From assembly GCF_022023855.1 (NCBI RefSeq), contig NZ_CP059450.1, positions 62,001-126,000 on the forward strand: a stretch of 64,000 nt of DNA. The letters are read 5' to 3'. Within the stretch, counting starts at the first letter, position 1. Every line of letters starts with the position of its first letter. Source of the DNA: Azospirillum brasilense. Its GTDB lineage: Bacteria; Pseudomonadota; Alphaproteobacteria; Azospirillales; Azospirillaceae. Shown in pieces: positions 31,229 through 41,388 of this stretch. The position numbers and the translations under genes were made by a program. The notes under the pieces were generated by a model. It did not search any database. It was not told the DNA's origin and saw only the letters and a list, made by a program, of their open reading frames with translations.

Positions 31229-31378
31229 TCAGACCAGGAAGATCGCCATGAAGACCAGCACGGCGATTACGCCCGCGGTCGCCAGCGTCATGAAGCGGGT
31301 GAAGGCGTGCCAGCCCGCCTCGTGGCGGCGGACGACATCCTCGCTGACCGGATTGTGGCCGTGTTCCGTAACCGCCAT
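31229..31378 (-). CDS. aa3-type cytochrome c oxidase subunit IV-like protein (49 aa)
   Basis: A 49-aa single-pass membrane protein, with a short polar N-terminus, HEAGWHAFTRF, and one hydrophobic helix (TLATAGVIAVLVFMAIFLV). This matches the short bacterial aa3-oxidase subunit IV family (about 45-60 aa). GAGGCAGAGGG precedes the ATG. No other oxidase gene is nearby, so it is probably an orphan copy that assembles with an oxidase encoded elsewhere. Confidence 0.85.
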   Translation of the reverse strand: MAVTEHGHNPVSEDVVRRHEAGWHAFTRFMTLATAGVIAVLVFMAIFLV

Positions 31379-31478
31379 CGCCCTCTGCCTCCCCTGTTAT
31401 GGCTCCGGCGGAGAATGTGGGGAGTGCGGACGGTTGCGGCAAGGGTGCCGCTTGGCCGAGGGGCGCCTTTGGGGCGAC

Positions 31479-32134
31479 TCAGGCCGGCGGGTTGATGAGC
31501 GTCGGCAGGTCCGCCGCCGGGCCTGACAGGGTCACCCGGCCATCCTCGACACGGGCGCGGCCCTCGGCGATCAGGCGCAGCGCCTGGGGATAGAGCCGGT
31601 GCTCGGCCTCCAGCACGCGGGCGGACAGCCGGTCGGCGTCGTCGCCGGGCAGGACCGGCACCGCGGCCTGGGCGATGATCGGCCCCTCGTCCATCTCCGG
31701 GCGCACGTAATGGACGGTGCAGCCGTGGAAGCGCACCCCGGCGTCCAGCGCCCGCTGGTGCGTGTCCAGCCCCTTGAAGGAAGGCAGCAGCGACGGGTGG
31801 ATGTTGATCATACGGTCATGCCAGCGCTCGACGAACCAGGGCGACAGCAGCCGCATGAAGCCAGCCAGACAGACCAGCTCGACGCCCGCCTCGCGCAGGC
31901 GCGCGTCCATGGCCTCTTCGAAGGCGCGCTTGTCGCCGGGAAAGTCGCGGTGGCTGACCACGGCGACGGGCACTCCGGCGGCGGTGGCGCGCTCCAACCC
32001 GTAGGCGTCGGCCTTGTTGGAGAGCACCAGAGCGATCTCCGCCGGAAAATCCGGGGCGGCGCAGGCGTCGATCAACGCCTGCAGATTGCTGCCGCGCCCG
32101 GAGATCAGGACGCCAACCTTCAATCCGGCTGCCT

Positions 32135-32147
<13 letters not shown>
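31479..32147 (-). CDS. purN: Phosphoribosylglycinamide formyltransferase
   Basis: PurN transfers a formyl group from 10-formyl-tetrahydrofolate to GAR in purine synthesis. The 222-aa protein has [16 protein letters not shown] at the phosphate site, then [12 protein letters not shown], and the catalytic block with [20 protein letters not shown] and DEGPII. It begins 13 bases before the end of purM, so the two are translationally coupled. Confidence 0.96.
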
Positions 32148-33169
<1,022 letters not shown>

Positions 33170-33325
33170 GCCGGCCTGCTTGTAGGCGTCGGACGTGTTA
33201 TTAGACTGGGTGCTGATGGTATCCTCGCTTGGGCTGAGCTATATACCTGGGCCACCTGAACCGGGTCATTTTGGGCCGGGTCATAAGGGAACGGGCCGAA
33301 CATACTCGAATCGGAAGGCTTTGCA

Positions 33326-34771
33326 ATGCTCCACCGCCGCCATGCGCCGCTGTTTGCGGGCTTCGCCGCCATCACCGTGGCCCTGGCCGTTCCGGCCGGC
33401 CCCGTGGACGCGCAGGTGACCGGCGCTGCTCCACCCGCGGTGGCGGCCCCGGCAGCCCCTGGGGTAGCTCCCGCGGCGGTTCCGGCGGCGGACCCCTTCA
33501 CCGTGTCGGGCGTGAAGGTAGACGTCAGCGCCGCCAACGCCAATGCCGCCCGCGATCAGGCGATCCGCGACGCGCAGGTGAAGGCCTGGGCGGAGCTGTA
33601 CAAGCGCCTCGTCCCCACCGCCACCAGCGTGCCGCGGGTGTCGGACATCGAACTCGCCCGGCTGGTCCAGGGCTTCGAGATCGACGACGAGAAGGTTTCG
33701 GCCACCCGCTATGTGGGCAGCATCACCGTGCGCTTCCGTCCCAACCCGGTGCGCGAGACGCTGGCCGGCGGCGGCCAGCAGTATGTCGAGCCGCCGGCCC
33801 GGCCCTACGTGATCCTGCCGGTCACCGTCGTGGACGGGCGCCCCGTCCTGTGGGAGGACCGCACCGACTGGCGCGAGGCCTGGGAGGGCCGTCCGGCCGG
33901 CGCCTCGCTGGTGCCGTTGGTCGTTCCGGACGGCGAGTTGGCCGACATTTCCGCCATCGGCGTGAACGAGGCGCTGGCCGGCGATCCCGAGGCGCTGGCC
34001 CGCATCGCCCAGCGCTACAACGCCGGCGGCGTGATCGTCGCCAAGACCGACCTGCCGGCGGGCGGGCTGGATCTCGGCCGTCCGCTGGCGGTCGAGGTGA
34101 CCCACTACACGCCCGACGGCGCTCGGGACCAGCAGACGGTCAACGTGAAGGCCGACATGGCCGACCGGGCCGGCGACTTCCTGACCCGCGCAACGACCTT
34201 CGTGTCGGCCGCCATCGACGAATCCTACCGCCGCGACAACACCGTGGCGAGCGGGCCGGAGCAGTCGACGCTGGTGCGCGTGCCGCTGGCCAGCCTCAAC
34301 GACTGGGTGGAGACGCGCAAGCGGCTCGGCATGGTCAATGCCGTAACCCGCACCGACGTGCTGTCGATCAGCCGCTACGAGGCGCTGGTCGCGCTGACCC
34401 ACCGCGGCGACGTGGAGCGGCTGCGCCAGGCGCTGGCCCGCCGCGACCTCGGTCTCGCCCGCACCGGGGCGGTCGCAGCACCGATGCCGGTTCCTGTTCC
34501 GGGCCAGCCGCTCCCGCCGGTCGCACCCACGCCGGAATGGCAGCTCCAGGTGCTGGCGAGGGGCGCCGGGCCGTCGTCCCTGGCGCAGCCGGCCGCCGTT
34601 TCGCCGGCGTCCGTCCCGGCCGCCACCCCATCCACCTTTCCTCCGGCCACCACCTCGCCGTCGGCCTATCCCAGCGTGACGCCGGCCCCGATTGGCGCGC
34701 CACAGGCCGCTCCGGGCACCCCGCCGCGCATTCTGGGCACGCTGCCGGCCACCGGCACGGCTCGCCAGTGA
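33326..34771 (+). CDS. DUF2066 domain protein, exported
   Basis: The 481-aa protein has a signal peptide (MLHRRHAPLFAGFAAITVAL, cleavage near VDA-Q) and a Pro/Ala-rich linker before the DUF2066 domain (about residues 57-365), with the typical ARDQAIRDAQVKAWAELYKRLV start. After about residue 400 there is a low-complexity Pro/Ala/Ser tail. Function is unknown; it occurs next to purM, the CDP-alcohol phosphotransferase and hdaA in other alphaproteobacteria, as here. Confidence 0.82.
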   Translation: MLHRRHAPLFAGFAAITVALAVPAGPVDAQVTGAAPPAVAAPAAPGVAPAAVPAADPFTVSGVKVDVSAANANAARDQAIRDAQVKAWAELYKRLVPTATSVPRVSDIELARLVQGFEIDDEKVSATRYVGSITVRFRPNPVRETLAGGGQQYVEPPARPYVILPVTVVDGRPVLWEDRTDWREAWEGRPAGASLVPLVVPDGELADISAIGVNEALAGDPEALARIAQRYNAGGVIVAKTDLPAGGLDLGRPLAVEVTHYTPDGARDQQTVNVKADMADRAGDFLTRATTFVSAAIDESYRRDNTVASGPEQSTLVRVPLASLNDWVETRKRLGMVNAVTRTDVLSISRYEALVALTHRGDVERLRQALARRDLGLARTGAVAAPMPVPVPGQPLPPVAPTPEWQLQVLARGAGPSSLAQPAAVSPASVPAATPSTFPPATTSPSAYPSVTPAPIGAPQAAPGTPPRILGTLPATGTARQ

Positions 34772-34806
34772 CAGCTGAGGGCGTGACGGCAGAGGGCGTG
34801 ACGGCG
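34768..34806. repeat. 15-bp tandem repeat at the end of the DUF2066 gene
   Basis: About two and a half copies of a 15-bp unit (GTGACGGCAGAGGGC type) straddle the stop codon and the spacer before the next gene. Being 3n long it would be slippage-prone but harmless in frame. Confidence 0.65.
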
Positions 34807-34874
34807 TTACAGACGGGCCGGGACTGGCCCTTGACGGGGCGCCGGCGCAAGGGACAACGGCAGAAGGCATCGCG

Positions 34875-35435
34875 GTGAGCATCCCGAACATCATCACCTT
34901 CGGCCGCATCCTGGTGGTGCCGGTCGCCGTCTATTTCATCCTGGCCGGGGAGCTGGGGGTCGCCTTCTGGCTGTTCGTCGGGGCGGGGGTATCCGACGCC
35001 GTGGACGGCGCCGTTGCCCGCATGTTCCGCGCCCGCACGGTGCTCGGCGCCTATCTCGACCCGATCGCCGACAAGGCGCTGCTGGTCAGCGTCTACGTCT
35101 CGCTGGGCCACATCGGCGTGCTGCCGCTGTGGCTGGTCATCCTGGTGGTGTTCCGCGACCTGATGATCGTCGGCGGCGTGATGCTGCTCTACACGCTGAA
35201 GGAGTCGCTGGCGATGCAGCCGCTCTACGTCAGCAAGATCAACACGGCGGTGCAGCTTGCCCTGGCGGCGGCGGTGCTGGCCCCGGCGGGGCTGGGGCTG
35301 CCCGACTTCCACCTGTTCGGGCATGAGTTGGTGCCTCTGCTGATCTGGGTCTGCGCCGCGACCACGGTGTTGTCGGGGCTGGCCTACGTCTACCGCGGCG
35401 GCCTTTTGTTCAGCCGGCACGGAGGGGTGCCGTGA
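34875..35435 (+). CDS. CDP-alcohol phosphatidyltransferase family protein
   Basis: A 186-aa membrane enzyme with the CDP-alcohol signature SDAVDGAVARMFRARTVLG followed by YLDPIADK, i.e. DG-x2-AR-x8-G-x3-D-x3-D. About five or six hydrophobic segments. It transfers a phosphatidyl or related group from a CDP-linked donor; phosphatidylglycerophosphate synthase or cardiolipin-type chemistry is possible, but the acceptor cannot be read. A GTG start, overlapping the next gene at its end by 4 bases. Confidence 0.87.
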   Translation: MSIPNIITFGRILVVPVAVYFILAGELGVAFWLFVGAGVSDAVDGAVARMFRARTVLGAYLDPIADKALLVSVYVSLGHIGVLPLWLVILVVFRDLMIVGGVMLLYTLKESLAMQPLYVSKINTAVQLALAAAVLAPAGLGLPDFHLFGHELVPLLIWVCAATTVLSGLAYVYRGGLLFSRHGGVP

Positions 35436-36496
35436 CGGCGGGCAAGCAGATCCGCTTCTGGCTGATCGGCCTTGGCCTGTTCGTTCTGGTGCTGTGGCTT
35501 CTGTCCGGCATGCTGCTGCCCTTCGTGGTCGGGCTGGCGGTCGCCTACCTGCTCGACCCGGTGGTCGACCGGGTGGAGCGCTGGCGCCTGCCGCGCTGGC
35601 TGGCGACGACTCTGGTACTGCTGTCCTTCGTCCTGGTTCTGGTGCTGATGGTCCTGCTGCTGCTGCCGCTGGTGCAGTCGCAGGTGTCCCACCTGATCGA
35701 GGTGCTTCCCAACTACGCCAACGCCGCGCGGGACCGGCTGCTGCCGATGCTGGACCGGCTGATCCACCGCCTGTCGCCGGAGGATGTGGAGCGGCTGCGC
35801 GGCGCGGCCGGCAACTACGCCGGGGACGTGGTCGGCTGGGTCGGGCGGGTGCTGAAGCATATCCTGTCCAGCGGTCTGGCGCTGTTCGACGTGCTGTCGG
35901 TGATGTTCATCACGCCCATCGTGGCCTTCTACCTGATGCGCGACTGGGACATCCTGGTCGCCAAGGTGAACGGCTGGCTACCCCTGCACCATGCCGCGAC
36001 CATCCGGGAGCAGGCGCGCGAGGTTGACGAGACGCTGGCCGGATTCGTCCGCGGGCAGGCGCTGGTCTGTCTTGTCCTGGGAGTGTTCTACGCGGTGGCG
36101 CTGTCGCTGGCCGGCCTGGATTTCGGGCTGGTGATCGGGCTGATGGCGGGGCTGCTCTCCTTCATCCCCTATGTCGGTTCGCTGTTCGGATTCGTGTCGA
36201 GCACCGGGCTGGCCCTGCTGCAGTTCGACGATCCGTGGCGAATCGCCATCGTCATCGCGATCTTCCTGTTCGGGCAGGCGGTGGAGGGCAACGTCCTGAC
36301 GCCGAAGCTGGTGGGCGAGAAGGTCGGGCTGCACGCGGTCTGGGTGATCTTCGCCCTGCTGGCCGGCGGGTCGCTGTTCGGTTTCGTCGGGGTCCTGCTG
36401 GCGGTTCCGGTGGCGGCGGTGATCGGGGTGCTGACACGCTTCGCGTTGGGGCGCTATCTTGACAGCCCCTACTACCGTGGTACCCCCTCTTCATGA
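35432..36496 (+). CDS. AI-2E family transporter (PerM-like)
   Basis: The 354-aa protein has about seven to eight hydrophobic segments and the family layout: a two-helix start, a long soluble loop (about residues 75-150), then VIGLMAGLLSFIPYVGS and EGNVLTPKLVGEKVGLHAVWV, which are AI-2E/PerM hallmarks. Its role, permease or proton-coupled exporter, is unresolved in the family. The GTG start lies within the previous gene's stop region, and its end overlaps hdaA. Confidence 0.9.
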   Translation: MTAGKQIRFWLIGLGLFVLVLWLLSGMLLPFVVGLAVAYLLDPVVDRVERWRLPRWLATTLVLLSFVLVLVLMVLLLLPLVQSQVSHLIEVLPNYANAARDRLLPMLDRLIHRLSPEDVERLRGAAGNYAGDVVGWVGRVLKHILSSGLALFDVLSVMFITPIVAFYLMRDWDILVAKVNGWLPLHHAATIREQAREVDETLAGFVRGQALVCLVLGVFYAVALSLAGLDFGLVIGLMAGLLSFIPYVGSLFGFVSSTGLALLQFDDPWRIAIVIAIFLFGQAVEGNVLTPKLVGEKVGLHAVWVIFALLAGGSLFGFVGVLLAVPVAAVIGVLTRFALGRYLDSPYYRGTPSS

Positions 36497-37257
36497 CACT
36501 GGCGGCCCAGATCCCGCTCGACCTCGGACACCGCGCCGCCATGGGCTGCGAGGATTTCCTCGTGGCGCCCAGCAACGCCGAGGCGGTGGCGTGGCTCGAC
36601 CGCTGGCCGTCCTGGCCGGCGCCGGCCCTGACGCTGTACGGGCCGGACGGTTGCGGCAAGACGCATCTGGGCCATGTCTGGCGGGCGCGCAGCCACGCCC
36701 CCATCGCCATGGGCGAGGCGCTGGACGAGATCGACCCGCACGCCCTGCTGGCCCGCGCCAACGCCGTGGTGGTGGAGGACGCGGACCGCGTGGCCGGATC
36801 GCCGGCGCGGGAGGAGGCGCTGTTCCACCTCTACAACCTCGCCCGCGACTCGGGTGGGCATCTGCTCCTGCTGTCGCGCCGCCCGCCGTCGCGCTGGCGG
36901 ATGAAGCTGGCCGACCTGCGCTCCCGCATCAAGGCGGCCCCCGCGGTGGGGGTGGAGGCGCCGGACGACGCGCTGCTCGCCGCCGTGCTGGTCAAGCTGT
37001 TCGCCGACCGCCAGTTGCGGCCGGGCATGGATCTCATCACCTACCTGTTGACCCGGATGGAACGGTCCCTGGAGGCGGCGGGGCGGGTGGTCGCGGCGCT
37101 TGACCGCGCGTCGCTGGCCGCGCACCGTCCCCTGACCGTGCCGCTGGCCCGCGAGGTGCTGGCCGGTCTGGAGGCCGGGAAGGGAGGAGACGAGGATGGA
37201 TCTGGGAATCGCCGGACGCCGCGCCATCGTGTGCGCAGCCAGCAAGGGACTGGGTAA
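36493..37257 (+). CDS. hdaA: DnaA-homologous replication inhibitor HdaA
   Basis: HdaA stimulates ATP hydrolysis on DnaA together with the sliding clamp, preventing re-initiation. The N-terminus QIPLDLGHR is a clamp-binding motif; Walker A is YGPDGCGKTHL near residue 49; HLLLLSRRPPSRW is the DnaA-like sensor 1 region. The body ends near residue 232, and the last 20 or so residues run into the next gene. Its ATG lies inside the previous stop region, and the 3' end overlaps the SDR gene by 62 bp. Confidence 0.88.
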   Translation: MTLAAQIPLDLGHRAAMGCEDFLVAPSNAEAVAWLDRWPSWPAPALTLYGPDGCGKTHLGHVWRARSHAPIAMGEALDEIDPHALLARANAVVVEDADRVAGSPAREEALFHLYNLARDSGGHLLLLSRRPPSRWRMKLADLRSRIKAAPAVGVEAPDDALLAAVLVKLFADRQLRPGMDLITYLLTRMERSLEAAGRVVAALDRASLAAHRPLTVPLAREVLAGLEAGKGGDEDGSGNRRTPRHRVRSQQGTG

Positions 37258-37975
37258 GGCCTGCGCCCTGGCGCTGGCGCGCGAGGGGGTGGACGTCACC
37301 ATCACCGCGCGCGGCCGCGACCTGCTGGAAGCCGCCGCGGAGGAGATCCGCAAGGAGACCGGCGCTGCCGTGACCACCGCCGTCGGCGACATCGCGACGG
37401 AGGAAGGGCGCGCCGCCGCGCTGGCCGCCTGCCCGGAGCCGGACATCCTGGTCAACAACGCGGGCGGCCCGCCGCCGGGCGACTTCCGCGACTGGGAGCG
37501 CGACGACTGGGTCCGCGCCGTCGAGGCCAACATGCTGGCCCCGATCTTTCTCATCAAGGCGACGGTGGACGGCATGATCGGCCGCCGCTTCGGGCGGATC
37601 GTCAACGTCACCTCGGCGGCGGTCAAGGCGCCGATTCCGATCCTCGGCCTGTCCAACGGGGCGCGGGCGGGGCTGACCGGTTTCGTCGCCGGCCTGTCGC
37701 GGCAGACCGTGCGCCACAACGTCACGATCAACAACCTGCTGCCCGGCCCCTTCGAGACCGACCGCCTGCGCGCCACCATGGAAGGCGGGGCCAAGGCCAA
37801 CAACCGCAGCCTGGACGAGGAGATGGACGTCCGTCGCGCCGGCAACCCGTCGGGCCGGTTCGGCGATCCGGCGGAGTTCGGTGCGGCCTGCGCCTTCCTC
37901 TGCTCCGCCCACGCCGGTTTCATGACCGGGCAGAACGTGCTGCTGGACGGTGGTGCCTACGCGGGGACGCTGTAG
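37196..37975 (+). CDS. SDR family oxidoreductase with atypical active site
   Basis: A 259-aa Rossmann protein resembling 3-oxoacyl-ACP reductases: cofactor motif AASKGLGKA, NNAGGPPPG, and a C-terminus GFMTGQNVLLDGG. The usual YxxxK is SNGAR: the Tyr position is Ser and the Lys is Arg. Ser in VNVTSAA remains. It may be a redox-altered or non-catalytic member. A GAGGAG site supports the ATG; the start overlaps hdaA by 62 bp. Confidence 0.85.
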   Translation: MDLGIAGRRAIVCAASKGLGKACALALAREGVDVTITARGRDLLEAAAEEIRKETGAAVTTAVGDIATEEGRAAALAACPEPDILVNNAGGPPPGDFRDWERDDWVRAVEANMLAPIFLIKATVDGMIGRRFGRIVNVTSAAVKAPIPILGLSNGARAGLTGFVAGLSRQTVRHNVTINNLLPGPFETDRLRATMEGGAKANNRSLDEEMDVRRAGNPSGRFGDPAEFGAACAFLCSAHAGFMTGQNVLLDGGAYAGTL

Positions 37976-37999
37976 GCGGCTGGTTGATGCTTCAACTGG

Positions 38000-38038
38000 G
38001 TCCTGTCTGATCGCCATCCTTGGACCGTCAGACAGGAC
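38000..38038. terminator. Bidirectional hairpin between SDR and azoR
   Basis: GTCCTGTCTGA pairs perfectly with TCAGACAGGAC over a 17-nt loop, between two converging genes. There is no marked T-tract, so efficiency is uncertain. Confidence 0.5.
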
Positions 38039-38053
38039 TTGGCAAAGCGCCCT

Positions 38054-38572
38054 CTAGAAATCGCAACACGGGTAGAGGACCGATATAGCCTCGAACGCGG
38101 CCTGCTTGCCGCTTTCCTTGTGTGCTTCGCTGATGGCAAGACCTTCCGCAACGATCACATCGAGCCTCGTCACGCCGACGAACGCGAACATCGACCGAAG
38201 GTAGGCTTCGGCGTGTTCGGACGACGCCAGGGACATGCCCTGTCGATATCGACCGCCCCGCGCCACGGCAAGGATCACCCGCTTGTCATGCGCCAATCCT
38301 TCCGAGCCGTTTTCCGTGTAGCGGAACGTCTTCCCCGCTATGACAATGCGGTCGATCCACGCCTTGAGCTGGCTGGAAATGGTCAGGTTGTAGAGCGCAA
38401 CGCCGATGACGATGACATCGGCATTGATGAAGTCGTCCAGAAGCTTCTCACCAAACGCGATCTCTTCCATCACGGCCGGGGACGCCGCCAGATGGTCGCC
38501 GGTCAGATGTGGAACGGGAACAGCGACCAGATCACGATGGATGATGTCGATCGCTGGATTGTGTTCCTTCAA
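38054..38572 (-). pseudogene. azoR: FMN-dependent NADH azoreductase, N-terminally truncated
   Basis: The 172-aa reading frame matches the AzoR flavodoxin-like fold: VIVIGVALYNLTISSQLKAWIDRI and AGKTFRYTENGSEGL, then AVARGGRY. Normal proteins are about 200 aa; the first 25 to 30 residues, including the FMN-phosphate loop, are missing, and the only start is a TTG inside the family-conserved RLKEHNP segment. Directly upstream on the other strand lies a LysR remnant, so a deletion probably removed the 5' end. Activity is unlikely. Confidence 0.8.
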
Positions 38573-38841
38573 TCGTTGGAGTCGGCCACACGCGCCGCAT
38601 CGCTGTCACGCTGCCGCATTGGGGAAATGCGCCACGGTTGATCCAAGGGACAGACCTCGTTCTGACCGTGGCCCGGAAAGCCCTTGCGCTCTATGAGCAT
38701 GACCCGGCCGTCATCGTCTTCGAGCCGCCGTTTCCGATACCGCCATTTCCCTTCGTTCAGGTTTGGCATGAACGGCGCGGCGGCGATCCCGGGCACCTGT
38801 GGCTGCGCAACGCGGTCGCGGGCGTCTCGATGGCCGTGTAG
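38545..38841 (+). pseudogene. LysR-type regulator, C-terminal remnant
   Basis: Only about 95 codons remain, reading VGHTRRIAVTLPHWGNAPRL, then QGTDLVLTVARKAL, EPPFPIPPFPFVQVWHERR and DPGHLWLRNAV, the unmistakable end of a LysR effector domain. There is no start codon or DNA-binding domain; a stop lies at 38542-38544. It overlaps the azoR 5' end. Divergent azoR-lysR pairs are common, so this is the partner regulator cut by the same deletion. Confidence 0.85.
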
Positions 38842-38988
38842 TTGGTGGCCATCCGACACGGGTGCCGTCTACGTACAAAGCTCCGGGTCGATCCGTCCTT
38901 CCGCGCCCTCCCGTTTGCCGATCGCCAGCAAGCAGACGGAAATGACCGTCTTCCCGGAACCGTCAGGCAGAATCCCGGAAACTTGCCA
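38842..38988. other. Degraded spacer
   Basis: This stretch after the LysR remnant holds no recognisable gene. It may contain further decayed material, but I see no transposase or inverted repeats. Confidence 0.4.
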
Positions 38989-40599
38989 TCACCAGAACAC
39001 CGGCCCGTCGCGGAAGGTCTTCCACAGCCCCGGCAGCGCCTTGCGGCGTTTGTCGGCTTGTTTGGTTAGCCAGCGGGCGGTCGCTTCGGCGGCGGGCCGC
39101 TGCTCGGGCCGGTCCGCCGACAGACGGCGCAGAAGGTCGCTAGCCACCGCGGCGTCGTGTTCGGCGTCCAGAGCGCCCAACAGGGTGTCCAGCGCGGCGA
39201 TGAAGGGCACCGTTGCGGTTACGGCGTAGAGGCCGCGGAAGAACTCCGCCGTGTGGCGCAGCTTGCGCAGGCGGCGGCGCAGCCGGTCGCGCGCCGCGGC
39301 GTCGGCACCGTCCAGGTCGCGCCCCGCCTTCAACGCCCCAGCCTTCAGCGCCTTGGCGTGCTGGGCGGCCAGCCAGGGGCCGGACAGCTCAGCCATCGGG
39401 CGGTCGAGCTGGGCGCGGACCTCCGGAGCGGCGCCGGACTGCCACGCCCCGTCCTCCAGCCAGGCGCCGAGCGCCAGGATCAGCCCGGTGCAACGTGGGG
39501 ATTGGATCGCCTCCACCGCCGCCAGCGCGGGCGCCCGCCGGGTTTCCCGCACCGCGGCGGTCAGCGCGGCGATTCCATCGGCGGGGGCCTTCCCCGTCGC
39601 CGCGAAGGGCGCGATCCCATGGGACAGCAGCACGTCCCAGTCGCGCGCCGGGCCGAGCTGGCGGGAGAACCAGCGGATGTCGTTCCCGGCGTGGCAGGCA
39701 TCCGGCACCCCGGCCAGGGGGCGGAACAGGCGGATGGCGGTGCGCAGGCGGCGCAGCGCGACGCGCATCTGGTGCAGCCCCTCCACATCGCCGCCGGCCA
39801 GGGCGCAGGCCTCGTTGGCGAGCAGAAGGCGCAGGCCGTGCCGCACGATGTGGCGGTAGGCCTCGGCCACCGTGGTGACCGGGGTCAGGCCCAGCGGTTC
39901 CGGCAGGACGGGGGCGGGCAGGCGCCCGGTGACGAGGCGGTCGCCGATTTCCGCCTTGCTCTCCGTCCCGATGCGAACCGGCACGCGGCGCTGGAGCGCC
40001 AGCGCGAGGTCGAACAGGCGGCCGATGCGGCCCGACTTCAGCTCAAGCTCGACCTCGCTGATGCGGGCGCAGGCGTTGCCGGCGGTGATCTGGCCCTCGT
40101 CCACCGCCACCTCGATGGAGGTCAGGGCGTCCGGGCGGATGAGCAGGGTGGTCCGCCGGAACTCCGTCGTGAACTGCGGAATCAGTGCCGCCCGCGCGTC
40201 CTCCGGCACCAGGGCGGCGACACCCTCGGCGTCGAGGGGTGTCATGTCCGGGGCGGCCGTGGGGATGGCCCAGTCCCATTTCTTGCGGATGGCCACCGCG
40301 GCCGAATCGCCGGGGGTGGCGGCGTTGATGGTCTTCAGCGTCTGCACGAAGCGGTCGCCGTCCTGGCGCACCCGCAGGGCCACGCCCCCCAGGAACAGGC
40401 GCCGGTCCGGCGTGTCGTAATAGACGGTGCGCAGGTCGCGGACGGCCGGCGCGCCCTCCGCCTTCTCCTTCAGCGCGGGCAGATCGGCAACGCGGGACAG
40501 ATCGCGCGGATCAAGATGGAGCTTCATCTCCACCTCGCGCGTGGCGGACACCGCGGCGGGTGCGCCTGGGGGCGCGTTGTTCTGGGGCGCGGAAGACAC
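38989..40599 (-). CDS. CYTH and CHAD domain protein
   Basis: The 536-aa protein has an N-terminal CYTH domain (ExExK motif E22-x-E24-x-K26 in REVEMKL; about residues 20-225), the inorganic triphosphatase fold, and a C-terminal CHAD domain (about 245-525) rich in conserved His and Arg (EGLHQMRVALRRLRTAIRLF). CHAD domains bind polyphosphate. It lies beside a SixA phosphatase, ppk1 and ppx, so a link to polyphosphate metabolism is likely. E. coli YgiF has the same architecture. Confidence 0.93.
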   Translation of the reverse strand: MSSAPQNNAPPGAPAAVSATREVEMKLHLDPRDLSRVADLPALKEKAEGAPAVRDLRTVYYDTPDRRLFLGGVALRVRQDGDRFVQTLKTINAATPGDSAAVAIRKKWDWAIPTAAPDMTPLDAEGVAALVPEDARAALIPQFTTEFRRTTLLIRPDALTSIEVAVDEGQITAGNACARISEVELELKSGRIGRLFDLALALQRRVPVRIGTESKAEIGDRLVTGRLPAPVLPEPLGLTPVTTVAEAYRHIVRHGLRLLLANEACALAGGDVEGLHQMRVALRRLRTAIRLFRPLAGVPDACHAGNDIRWFSRQLGPARDWDVLLSHGIAPFAATGKAPADGIAALTAAVRETRRAPALAAVEAIQSPRCTGLILALGAWLEDGAWQSGAAPEVRAQLDRPMAELSGPWLAAQHAKALKAGALKAGRDLDGADAAARDRLRRRLRKLRHTAEFFRGLYAVTATVPFIAALDTLLGALDAEHDAAVASDLLRRLSADRPEQRPAAEATARWLTKQADKRRKALPGLWKTFRDGPVFW

Positions 40600-40653
40600 G
40601 GGGGCGACTCCTGCTCGGTTCGGAGTTGAAATACCCCATTTGGCAAAAGGGCG

Positions 40654-41172
40654 TTAAGAGAGTTTCCGCGGCAGGATGAAATCGGCCAGCCGTCCCGCCC
40701 CGCTGTCGAGGTCGGCCCAGCGGGCCGCTTCGAACAGAATGACGGCGCAGGCACCGGTTGGAAACTTCTCCGCCAACGCCGCGCGGTGCCGCTCCTCGCC
40801 GCTGCCGGTCAACTCGCGGGCGAGGTCGTGGAGGTCCGGGTTGTGAGCGACCAGCATCAGCGACGACACGGACTCGGGCGCGTCGCGCAGCCGTTCCAGA
40901 AGGACCCCGGCGCCGCACAGGTAGAGGCCGCGCTCGCGCTCCACCGGGATGCCCGGGGCGTCCATCACCTCCAGCAGGCGGTCGGCGGTGTCCGCCGCGC
41001 GCCGGGCGGTGGAGCACAGCACCAGCCCGATGCGCGCCCCGCGGTCCTTCAACTCGTGGCCGACCAGCCGGGCCGCCTTCCTGCCCCGCGGCGCCAGCGG
41101 GCGGTCATGGTCGTCCAGGGAGGGATCGTCCCACGCGGACTTGCCGTGGCGCATGAGATACAGGGTCTTCAT
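40654..41172 (-). CDS. sixA: SixA-type phosphohistidine phosphatase
   Basis: The 172-aa protein is a short histidine phosphatase: RHGKSAW (phosphorylated His) at the N-terminus, RGRKAARL, LCSTARRA, and LMLVAHNPDLHDL carrying the second catalytic His. SixA removes phosphate from phosphohistidine domains, notably those of nitrogen-PTS or hybrid kinases. It lies upstream of the CYTH-CHAD gene on the same strand, 54 bp apart, and divergent from ppk1. Confidence 0.88.
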   Translation of the reverse strand: MKTLYLMRHGKSAWDDPSLDDHDRPLAPRGRKAARLVGHELKDRGARIGLVLCSTARRAADTADRLLEVMDAPGIPVERERGLYLCGAGVLLERLRDAPESVSSLMLVAHNPDLHDLARELTGSGEERHRAALAEKFPTGACAVILFEAARWADLDSGAGRLADFILPRKLS

Positions 41173-41388
41173 CGAGGCGGTCCTTCCTGTCCGGATCGCG
41201 GTCCGGCGGGATGCGCCGGGGGTGCGACTGTTTTCGCAGCGGTATTATCGTGGCGGCAGTATTATGCTGTCTGACCCAAAACCGTAACGTAGTTGGGGTA
41301 GGTTGCTTGGCCCGCCGACCGCGGCGGGGCGGTTCGGCCCGACCGGACTGTAGCGGCACCACCCATCACGCAAAAGCCCGAGGCTGCT

